Source: Anabas testudineus | Taxonomy: Eukaryota; Chordata; Actinopteri; Anabantiformes; Anabantidae | Direction of reading: 5' to 3' | Length of the DNA stretch: 64,000 nucleotides | Assembly (NCBI RefSeq): GCF_900324465.2 | Contig: NC_046625.1 | Coordinates: 13,122,019 to 13,186,018, forward strand | In this document: positions 11,956 to 23,900 of the stretch, one piece after another | Layout: each line of letters opens with the position of its first letter | How positions within the stretch are numbered: the first letter of the stretch is position 1 | The notes under the pieces: model-generated | Database searches by the model: none | Told to the model about the DNA's origin: nothing | Seen by the model: only the letters and a program-made list of their open reading frames with translations | Made by a program: the position numbers and the translations under genes

Positions 11956-14900
11956 CTGTGAATGGGAGCATAGTCCCATGAGTGGCTGTTTAACCAGACA
12001 CTTTGAATCGCACAGCAACCATTTGAATTCACACCATGCATGTTCTTCTAAGCCACTGCCCGTGCACATTGATTTTCTCTGCAACAGCCCTTTCTTCTCA
12101 CCACATTAGTTTCAATTATGGTCTTGGTAAACAAGAAACAGAGTCACCCTGTTACTTTCCTTCCCACCACCAACTATTACAGAGGCAGATTGTCAAGCAA
12201 TAAGTGAAGTGGAAAAATAATAAAAGTCAATGTGTCAGAAATGTTTCATGGCAGAGACCAGTGTGCTACTGTCATGAACACTCATCACGATTGTTGAGAA
12301 TTTAGCACAAGCTGTGCGACACCTTTGCAGCAACCATAGGTTCGTCTGAATATGATGAGCATAATTTATACCACACTCACTCACATGCTACTTGTACAGA
12401 TTCATAAGTTTCATTTTTTTAATGGTGCTGCAAAGGAGTGAGGAAGTGTGACAGTGATGGAATCATACAGAGGCCCAGCAAAGACAAAATCAGCATCACC
12501 CCGAGGGAGTCAGGAGGCTACCTGGAAACAGCGTATGACCTGTGGCCCATCACTCCTGAAATAGGAGGCCGGGGAAGATCCAGCTATCCTCCCGCAGCAC
12601 TCCGACACTCTGGGATGTGATCCTTCTTCCTCCTGGATCACATCTAAAGCTTTACAGGAAGGGTGAAAGGAAGGAGGCAGCTGTGCCATCTCCACCTCTA
12701 CGACTGGCACCACGGACGTCTCAAAAACTACAAACTCATCGTGATCAAATGACTCTTCCTCAACGGGAGCACTGTTGGCCTCAATACTATCAGGCTCACT
12801 CTTGTGGCTCACAATGGGACCGGGTGTGCCTGAAAAGCCCACACTGCTGCTGGTTTCCTCATTTTCAACCTTTGTCTGTGAACCACTGCATAGTGGACTA
12901 ATGCACACGCTCTAAAAAAAGACACAACAATGTCACTATGTGATCATGGGTAGTTGAAGTAAAGTGGGTACAATAGGCTGAATTCATATAGAAATTATAA
13001 ATGAGTATGCATGCAAATAATACGGAACTATGTATTGAGCATTTAAACACAATGTGCCTTTTATGTGTCACCACACCTCTAGGAAGACTATATATGACCT
13101 ACCTTTTTCAACAACACACATGCTAAAGTAGGTGGATCAAAAAAATAGATACCCACTAAAAGTTTAGCTACAGTCACAAGAAAAAATAAGGTCACTGTTG
13201 ACAATGTTGTGGTTTTCTGCATGAAGGGTTACAAATAAATCTCAAAGAGTTTAGATATTCCCAGTCCACTGTTAGACATATTGCCTGTAAACAGAGATGA
13301 TTTGGTACCACGGCATGAATGGTTTGGGAGCTGCTGTGGAAAGACCCCAAGAGAGACAATCACACTAGACTCCATAAGAATATGAGCTGAAGCAGATCTG
13401 TGAGGAAGAGTGGTCTCAATCCACAGCTACAGGAATCACTGGCTTGAGGTTATTGCTGCCAAAAGTGGTTCAATCAGATATAAAAAATCAGTCTGTACAT
13501 TTAACATGTATTTAACAGAACATAAAATATCAATAATATTGTTAATCAGCTTAGAAATATTGTGTTTGTTGACATTTGGGACTTTGGTGAAGATCTGATC
13601 ACTATTCATGACCAATTTATGTAGAAAACCAGGAAATTGCAAACAGTGTCATTACTTTTTCCTGAGTTTGAACATTGTTGTATATTTCTTTGCTGAATAT
13701 CATTTAGTTTTCTGTATGTTTGAATTTCCATTCAAGAGGGATGGATTGCAAATGTGCACTGCAGCCATGTATTAAAACACAATATAGAGACAACAGAGAA
13801 CATTAAACATAAATAAATAAAAATTCTCCACTCCTTAAAAAGAAAAATCACTTGTCTTGTATATGGAATGCCTTTTATTCTTTGGTCAAAGTCGATTGTC
13901 AAAAAGTCATGCAAAAAGAGGTCTCCTGCAGTTGCTACATACTGCATTTCCAAGTACTACTAAAGAGAACTACTAAGAGTTTCATATGTATTACAATAAA
14001 GCTGCCTCAAGGTCTCCCATCACAGGAAATACTACACCGTGACAAAGAATATTTCCAGTAACCAAACTGAAAGGCAAGCCTTTGATTATTTTCTGGTGCT
14101 TACTTATTGTGGTTTGTGTGTGTGCGTGCGTGTATATATATCACAGTGATCACATCATCCAAAGAGAATATCCTAAGACAACTAACAATACAAATGCGTC
14201 TCAAAATGTGTATAAAAGCAGGCTCAAAGTGACACGGTCAGACATTAAAAACTTCCTGATAACACAATCTGTTTGGTATTATTGGTTGATTGGTTTGTAT
14301 CTATAAAGTCCAAACAATATCCTGGAATATGCAAAAAAAAAAGTAGTGGGTGGATTGTCGTTTCCAGTCCTATTCAGTCTTTGGAGAACAAGTATGTTTC
14401 TGGATGGAGAAACAGGGGAACTGTGCAGCAGTGGGAAATAGAAAGAATGAAAGTCTTGTTCCACAGAGCCCAGAAAAAAAGGCACAGCTTCTCAAATGGA
14501 GCAGAGGATGAAAGATGAGGAATGCTACAGTGATGCTGTAGAGGAGGCGAAGTAAAGATGAGGAAGAGAAGAGAAAGCTAAAGCTTGATGGGTAGATGGG
14601 CTAGGTGCAGTCTCCACGGGTCACACTCACACCTGTATGGGGTTTCCGCAGGGTTGAGAAGGCCCATCAGCTGCGTTTGGAGTAGAAGTCTAGCAGGGGA
14701 CCGCGCGGAAGGCGGATGACAAACTGAGGGGGGGCGAGGGAGCAGGAGGAGGAGGGAAGAGAGATGAGAGGGAGGAATTCTGAAATGTCTACAGTGACTG
14801 GCAGTGAACTGAACTGATTTAAACTGAGATATAATGGCATGCCAGAAGGGTTGATTTGAACAAAAATGTAATTTTGATAGCAAACTTTCCTGTTCAGAGC

Positions 14901-17900
14901 ATGGAAATATTATCGACACAAGCATTTTAACATGCATTTTCTAAATATATTTCCATGTCCTACATTTCACTTCAGACTGAAAAGACAGAAAGTCATCCAC
15001 ACTTGTGTATGTACACATACTTGTAGTAAAAAGGGGGCTACATTTTATTAGGTCAACAAGTCAGTGTCACCATCTATAGCTACATTATGCAGCGTTAGGT
15101 TTGAGTGGTGAAGAGGATTTGATCTGGCTGGAGGATGAGGGATAGTAACCAAGATACAAACTGATTTCTTTGTCCACTGAAAGGGACAGTGTGTGCCTAC
15201 TCCACTATGCAGACAGCATTTTGCCCTGTGCCATATTGTTGACTGATTTCATCATTCATTAAACACATTTCCTCTGATTCATTTCTCTAGCTTGTCAGTT
15301 TTGCTTTGCTTTGATTTCAGTGGAACTCTAATGTATCCTGACAATGTTATGTACTGGAGGGCACTGATCTGAGTGTAAAAATGGTTTATGTCCGAGCAGT
15401 TACTATGCACTTGAATAAATGTCCTGCTGAAAGGCATGAAAAATCCATCTTAGTGTGGATGCATGTGACAGCAACTCAGCTGGATTGGGGTTGTGTTTTT
15501 GTTCCGCATAAAAGCTTTCGTGTAATCATTTAACTGCAGCACAGCTATTAACTGTCCTGAATGCTATGATAGTTACAATATTATTTACTATAGGGAGAGT
15601 GAGGCAAACCCTGCTCATACAACTGGGAATGAGGCCTTGTCTCTTCATGGAAAAAAGCAGCAGCCAGAAAAAGTTAAAGTAGCATGAAAAAAAACAAAAA
15701 AACAAGGCAGAACCATTAAAAGCAGAAAAAAACGTTTCGAAATGATGAAAGGACAAAAGAAAGGGGACTGTGTAACGTATTTCCTGTGTCACAACATGCA
15801 AAAATTCAAGAGTGGTCATTTCTGAGTCATGCAAAACACTTTCGAAGTCCAGTCTCTCAGTCATGCAGCATGTCAGAGCTCAGAGGCATACAACGCAAAT
15901 AGGATGAACCAAAGTGAGTTCTCAGAGTGTGGACAACATGTCCCAAAGATGCCTCATCCACATCAGTCTTTGATGTCAAACAACATAAGGCCAGAGCCTA
16001 TTCAATGATTCAAACTGCATTCTTCATACACATGCATGTGTTATACACCACGTGCTATTGTCTTGAATAGTTCTGTACATGCACACAAAGTCCATTATCC
16101 TGTAACTGTAAGAGAACCAACAATGACAAGAGGAAGAGGCTGATCTGCTTTTTATAACAAGTTCTTTCATTTCAAAATATTCATTATGTAACGAATATAA
16201 AGTTATGCAGCAATTTAGCCCTTCACAAACCTGAAAATTGCTCTCACATAAGATGTTAACTCTAATTTTGTGTCCAATTAAAAAATTCGAGCTCATTCCT
16301 CACACTAGTATGGTAATGCCTTCTAATCCGGTCAGTTCAGAGTTTTATTAGCGTTAATTCAAATGAAATTTCATTTATTTTCACGACTGAATTGCTTTCG
16401 ATACCTGAACTGCCAGACCTAGCAAATGTAAGTATTTGGAAGCACATCATTTTTTGGAAGACTTACCCCATCAGCACTGGGCAGAGGCTGACCATTGATA
16501 ACCAAGGTGCGGAACGGAGAGTGTGTGGACAGGCGCTTGTCCCACTCACTAGGCCTGGTCTCCGGGAGAGCTTCCATGAAGTTCCTCTTCAGCTCGCTGA
16601 TACTGGCATGGTGCCTGAGCAGCTCCTCCTGAGGTTTTTCGAACTCCTAAATGGAGGAAGGTTGCGAGGGTAAAGAGTGGTGTGGTGGTGGTGAAAGACA
16701 AGGAGGAGGGAGGAAGGAAATTTAGACAATAGGTAAAGAAAAGGGAAAAAAAGGGGGATGAAAGAAGGACAGAAGGAGAGACAGTGAAAGTTGGATGGGA
16801 GTGAGAGATGACGGACATGTTCACAGTAGGGAGAGAGGGAGAGAGCAACATAAAAAGTCTGATTATATTACTTTTACAATACTTCTGAGCAATTACTGTT
16901 GGCGTACTGCTGATTGATAAATAAGCAGAAGCAGGGTTAATTCATGATTCTACAGCAACTGAAAATTAGAGGGCATCAATAGATCATCCAGAATTAGATA
17001 CTGTCCAGATTATTGCAAATTAAGTCTCAAGATTAGATTAAGGGGAATCTGTGCCACGATATGTCAGAGCGGCTTACTGCTTGGATTTCTGGATGGGCAG
17101 AAGCTGATAACTACACAGCACGGCATTCAGAATCTAATACATAGCATTAGATTTGAAGTCAAACACATAGTGAAAACAGGCCACGGGTCAAAGAGCAGAA
17201 GAGCTGACGATGGCAGACATGGTAGAAATGATCAAAGATGAAGCCTCAGTATCAATGGGAACCTGTTCATTTAACACAAATGAACAAAAAGCAACATTTA
17301 GCACCAAGTTGATCTTTACTGACAGCACGATGCTGACATCTCATCATCTTACAAAAACACACTGCAGATAATGTTCTAATTATTGAACAGAAGTGTTTAA
17401 GCGTCAATCATGACATATTGTGGTGCTAAAGAACAACTTAATGATAAGTGTTTTCCAAACATAGTTCCTTTCATACAGAAATAAGATATAATTACTCTTT
17501 ATGAGTATGTGCAGTGCATGAGGTGGATGTCGAATGAGCAAAAGCGGGAACAGGAGAATACTGATGATTTTGGAAAAACATATAAACAGTGATGCTGCTC
17601 GTGGATCCTGGCATGACAAATTACGACAGTCGAGAGAAACTCTCTATGTCCTTAATTATCTCATCAACCACACCACAGGGCTGATGATTAGGGATGTTTA
17701 AAGCTGCTATGGGAGCAACATCCTCAACAGGTCTTTGTATACCAATGCAAGTGTTAAGAATCCTGACCCTAACCTGGTACTTATTGGTTCTAAATTCAAC
17801 AGCACTCTCCTGAAACAATCAGGTTAGACTTATGTTGCCACACACACATTTATTATTAAATCATTTACGCTGATGCAAAAAGTGTGAATCATGCCACATG

Positions 17901-20900
17901 CAAGCGTGATATTAAACAGCAGCCAAAGAGCAAGAAAATGCAGCTACAGAGACATCTCCAGACGTTATACAAACCTCCAACATTAAAAGGCTATGTCTGA
18001 TATAAATTGAGTCACCCTCAATTTTCTTAGCTCTTTTCTGTGAAAAATGAAAAGAACAAAAAAAGTTTGGATTTGTTTCAGTTTTCAGTTTTTTTATGCC
18101 GGCATCAAACTGCCGCACCCTGGACATGCAATACTACGAAGTTCACTAAAGTGTTAATGCAACAAACAACTGGAAGAGTCTAACGGCCATGTGAAGAGTC
18201 CGCATGCAAAATAGTTTGGGGACACTGCAATAAACTGCAATATGGTAATGAGGCAAAGAAAGTAAGGCTCTGGTGGATCATTTTAATAGTAAGACAGGAA
18301 ATAAAGAATGATGGCATGACAGATATGTGATGAAAAAATAAATCAAATCATGCCTCAAGTGCATTTTAATCAATAACCATGCATGTTTCTATGACAACAG
18401 CAAGCAATGTAAGCTTTTAAACAGCATGTGTACATAAGTATTTTGAGTCAAGTGTGATCGCTTCATATTTAAGTTATTACCGTTTGCATGTTCTATCTAC
18501 TGATACGTTATTTTGTCTCCTAAAAATCAAACCTGATGTGGGTTTCATTTAAGCCTTAGCTGTATGGAAGCACAACACGAGAAGAAGGTGATATTAGTCT
18601 TTTAGATGAGAAGTTGGATTTCATCAGAATGGAGGTGGACAAATGGCTACAGAGACACAGACGAGGCTAAAAATCTGACCTTTCGCATTCGCACCACCTC
18701 CGTGCTCGTCACCTCAGACTCGTGCTAACCCAAGGAGGAGAGAGGGACACACATTAGCATTCGCTGCCTATGGTCTTCAACACTCGCAGTCATAGTGGAA
18801 ACATGTCTTCTGAGAGCAGACACGCACGTAGCCAGTGTCTGACACTAACCTGAATGTCCCCATTGATGGTGGATATCAGTGAAGTGTCTACTTCTCTCTG
18901 GGCCCTCCACACTGCTGGCTACAGCAGCAAGAGAGACACAGTTCACACTCAGAGAACAATCTCTGCTCATTGCTTAATAGTCTTTAGTATGAAAGATGCT
19001 CAATTATTTACATTTACTTGGTTTTATACATTTTCTACTTGTGATTGTCTACATACTGTATTGAACTTTCACTAGCACCATCCACACAGTTTACATCCAT
19101 TTGTGACGCTAAATGTTTCCATCAAATAAACTCTTAGATGTCGACTTGAATTACAAATATCAAATATCAGTTTCACAGATCATACCTTGACCTCAGCTTC
19201 AGTCTCAGTTTTTTCCACAGCTTCCACAGTGATCTCCAGCTTTCTTTCTGCCTGTTGGCTGGCCTTGATTGGAGTCGAGGTCTGGGGCTGGTCGAAAGGG
19301 GCCATGGGGATCCCTGCCTCCATCAGAGCAGCCTGGGAGAAGACTGGAGCACTGACAGGACGGGTGCCTCTATGTGTGCTCACCACTGGATTAAAAAAAA
19401 AAAAATAGACAAAATGCAATCATGAAGGAAGCTCAATGTGAAATGGGGGGGAAAAGGTCCCACTCGTGACATGATTAAATGTTTTTTGTGAGTAAAATGC
19501 ACGTGGAAACAGTTATAAACAGTGACGAACAGCAATGCATTGTTGCAAACAGCCACATCATACTTACAGTCTCAACCTTTGATGTGATCACATAACAGCA
19601 TACACTGCTGGGGTATACTTTACCGCAAACACGTCGTTGCCATTTTTTTTAAAAGGAAAAGCACAGATCAGAGCCCGATGTAGGCCAGAAGCAAATATCC
19701 ACAAGGTAGAATAAGAGCAAAAGCGTGGTAATTCTTGTTATGATGTGATGTTAGATGCAAAGGCAGATGACCACAAGCTGCAAAGAGCTAAAAAGCTCAA
19801 TGACTGTGAACTGATGAAATGCTGAGATTAAGAAAGCATTCTTCAATGTGGGAACCACAGCGCTGACGGAGATCCTTGAAGAGCGGTGGCGACGTATTGT
19901 CACGTGTGGACAAGTTCTGTTGCAAAGAAAATTAGCGCATCCTGCAAATGTTAATAAGCGTTTCATGGAGCATGCGTGAGCTGTTCATCTGCAATATCAA
20001 ACCCAGACACATGATAAAATACCTGACTCTTTGAGGTCACCATCCATTAGAACAAACCAATTATCACTGTCTTGTGACTGTATAGCTGGATGTCGTTCTT
20101 CCAGGATCCGTTTTTCGAACTGTGGTCTCCTCTCAGAAACAATCGTCCTCGTTTTGGCCGCAGCAGCAGCAGCAGGAGGAGGAACGCGTGCATCTGCTGG
20201 GAACTGGACGTGCTCGGGCGCAAAGACTAATACAAATACATAACCAGGTATTATTGTGGAAATACAACATAACTTGCATGGACAGTGAAATAAACCTAAG
20301 CAAAACTGTGGAATAAATAAAATGATTGCTTGTGAATTAGTCATTGCACATACTAAGAGAGGGTTAGATGAAATGTTGTGTAGCTCAAATTGATATGCAA
20401 AAGCTTGATTCCAATGGATTATACCTGATTCTCTCGGAGCCACATCCAGAAGAATATACCAATTATCTTCCACCTCTCTCAGTGCTGGACCCTCTCCCAC
20501 CCTCTCCTGCTGCACCACCTCCCTCTGCTGCCACATCTCTTCCACTATAGTAACTCTCTGCCCTGCTCTCTGCTCTATGGCTGCAATCTCTTTAGCCGGT
20601 CTTATGTCAGGATACGTGCGGACACGTTCTTCATCAGCAACTAATGCAAAATACATAGAAAAGCACATTGACTGTACGCTCAACCACAGCAGATACACAA
20701 ATGAAATAAGTGCAAATGTATAAAAATCATTTTGAAATAATTCAATACACTGTAAATCATTTGTATTAGGCCTTTTAGACCAGTTACTGAAAGGTACCTG
20801 GAGGTATGACAACAGCTTTTTCTCCGATGGTGTCAAACAGGACAAACCAATCATCTCCTTCTCTCTCTGACAGTGGTGCAGTTTGGCTCGGTCTAATTTC

Positions 20901-23900
20901 AGACAAACGCGCCTCATCTTGTCTGCTGTCCGCACCAATTATCGTCTTCTTCCATGTTCTAATTTCTGTGGTTGTCACCTCAGCCTCAAACGTCTTCCTC
21001 ATTTCCGAAATAATCTCAACAGGAGTAGCTGCCACAAACAGACAAGAGTCGAAGGTGTGAAACCGGCACATCCTCTGCTCAAATGTACAGTTTTTAAAAG
21101 AAAGTCAAAAGCTGTAGGAATGGGACACTGTAAAATGCAAATGGCGGGAAATATAAAAGCTTTTGAACCAATTCTGATGATACTAAAACATATTTTAGCT
21201 GAATACCTGACGGTACAGTGGCTGTCTCTTCACGAGTAGCATCAAACCACAGAAACCAGTCATCCTCTGTTTGTGGCAGCAGCAGCAGCTGTGAAGGCTG
21301 TGGTTTAGTCTGGTCAAGACCAACCTGCTGCAGCCTCTGCTCTATGCTTACAGTGTCAAATTGAGGTTCAACACTTGGATATACTTGGCTCAGTACTGTC
21401 GGAGAAACTGTGAACACACAGAACTAATATTTCAGCTTCAATCAGTATTTTTAAAATACTCGGTTTGACACACACACTTCATTTGTAAGATAAGTTGCTT
21501 TGATGTCATTTGTGTAAAAATAAAATGAAGACGCTGTGGGTACCTGGAGGCACATCAGACGTTTCTCTGGGAACAACATCTAGCAGCAGAAACCAGTCAT
21601 CATCGCTTTCTCTCTCTGCTTGGAAAACTTTCAGTTCTGGGTTTCTTTGCAGGGATGCCACCTTTTCCTCTTTCTGTACCTCAATCTCCTCAACTACGGA
21701 CACCTTCTTGGACTGCACGGCTATTGTCTCAGCCAGAGTAGAAATACTTTCTCCAGGAAAAACCTCAACATACTTGGCCATGGTAACTGATAACAAAAAT
21801 AACCAATGAGCATCGCAAAGCAAAAAAAAGTGAGAACATAAGCACTTGAGTTTTCATAGAGGGATATAAGGAGTGGCAGTACCTGGCGATGATGGGTCTC
21901 TAACATCCAGCAGCACAAACCAGTCATCTCCTATGTCTTTCACAGCCTGTGGCGGTGTTACCACTTGCTTATCACTCAGCTCTTGCTTTATTTCTGTGTC
22001 TTTCATAACAACCTCCACTCTTTTTTCTCTCTGCTCCACAGCTGTCATTTCAACCACAGAGACACGTTCTTCTGCAGACACTTCAACACGCTCCACAACA
22101 GGAACTGAGGCAAAAAGGAGATACCAAAGACATTGTGTACAGTACTAGAGATTTGAGAATAAAAGAATCTGGCTCAGGATAATTGCTTGTCTCGATAAAT
22201 CTCTGAAGCACTGCAGGGGATTTTAGCAATACCTGATGGTACATATGTCGTCTCTTTGGAAACAACATCCAGCCACACAAACCAGTCGTCGTCTCTGTCT
22301 GTCACTGGCTGCCGTGGGGTTTCTTGTAAGAGTCTCGGTGCCTCTTCTATTATCTTTCTCTCTTCAAAAACTACTTTTCTAATCTCATCTGCTGCAGTTC
22401 CATCCACAGAGACAAAACTTTCTGCACCCATTGGTTCCTGCCCCTTTAAGATAACTGATACAAGCAAAAACAGTTTGAACACAAGAGGCCCACTACATGA
22501 TATAAGAAAGACATTTTTAGAAAAGCAGTAGAGACAGTGGGGGGGTCGATACCTGGTGGTGCATATGTTCTCTCACCGCGAACAACATCCAGCCACACAA
22601 ACCAGTCATCATCTTTGTCTGTAACTCGCAGCTGTGGGGTTTCTTGTACACGACTTGGCGCCTCCTCTACTGATTTTCTCTCTTTATAAACTTCTCTAAT
22701 CTCATCTGCTGCAGTTCCAACCACAGAGACAAAACTTTCTGCATCCATAGGTTCCCGCGCCTTTAAGGTAACTGATATGAACAGAAACAGGTTTAAGTAA
22801 GAAGGCACAATATGAAAAAGCAGTTTTTTAAAAAGCAGCACAGGAGGATTTTAGCAATACCTGGTGCTACATAAGGTGTCCCCTTGGGAATAACATCCAG
22901 TAACACAAACCAGTCATCTCTTTCTAGGGTGGTCTGTGCTGGTGGGATCCACAGTCTATGGCTTACGTCATCTTCTCTTATTTGCCTCTCGCCTCTTATA
23001 CTTTCCATTTTCTCTTCAGCTGCTATAATCGCAGTCTTTGAGGTTAAATACTCACCTTCATCCACTTGATAATGTTCCAAGCTCTTAACTAATGATGAGA
23101 GTAAATACAAAGAACCTTTGAGCACAGATGCAAAGACGCAGAGCTAAAAAAAAAAAAACCCACTAATAAATACACAACATAAACGAAGCAGGGTGTAGGA
23201 GGTTACTTTTACTTGCAACGTAGATATGTTTACTACTAAGACTGCAAATCTACAGTCAAGCATCTCAAACACATCATTGTAGAAGCTGACAAAAGTGCCA
23301 AGAAGTGAAAGAAAAACACAAATGGTTAATATGTTAATTGTTATTTTGGTACATTAACTTAACACAATATGTATATCTAAGATAAGATAAGAACTTTTCA
23401 TTCCTATGAATGAAAATGTTTTACATTGTCCTGGACATGAACGGAAATGGTAGTGCTATTAGAATATTAGAGAGATTAGTAGAGCCTTAAAGTCATTTGC
23501 ACAACAACAAACTGTACCTGGTGGTTTGGAAACAGGACGAGGGTCAAAAACTATGTACCAGACATCATTATCTTCCACTCTTTGTGAAATCTCCTGGAGC
23601 CTCTCTGTGACGTCTCTCTCAGTTCTCTCCTCCAGCAATTCTGTCTCACGCCATATCTCTCGTTTTTCTAACCTGTCCTCAAATGTTACACCAGGCTGTA
23701 CCGACATGTCTTCCTGCCGCTGACCTCTCTCATCAACAATTGTCACCCTCTTCCTAATCCTACGCTCTGCCTCCTGGTAGGCCATTGCAGATGTGGTGCC
23801 AGCATCATCTGGAGAGCCAAACCTCTCCTCCACCTCATCTTCCCACTCCATTTCTATCTGGCGTAGTTTCTCTCTCAAACTATCATCTAACAGACTCTCA

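Noticed and set aside
16549-16851. 100-residue minus-strand frame overlapping the SAB exon
   Set aside because: Its end overlaps the real exon in another frame; the rest is a CT-rich intron stretch that probably serves as the acceptor tract.
19751-19966. Possible extra epb41 exon between the array and the U2 exon
   Set aside because: The frame has no acceptor-donor pair in phase 1 and its peptide lacks the array motif.
20031-22531. Row of plus-strand frames opposite the array, each starting near the donor of a unit
   Set aside because: They repeat because the exons repeat; all are antisense to phase-consistent epb41 exons.
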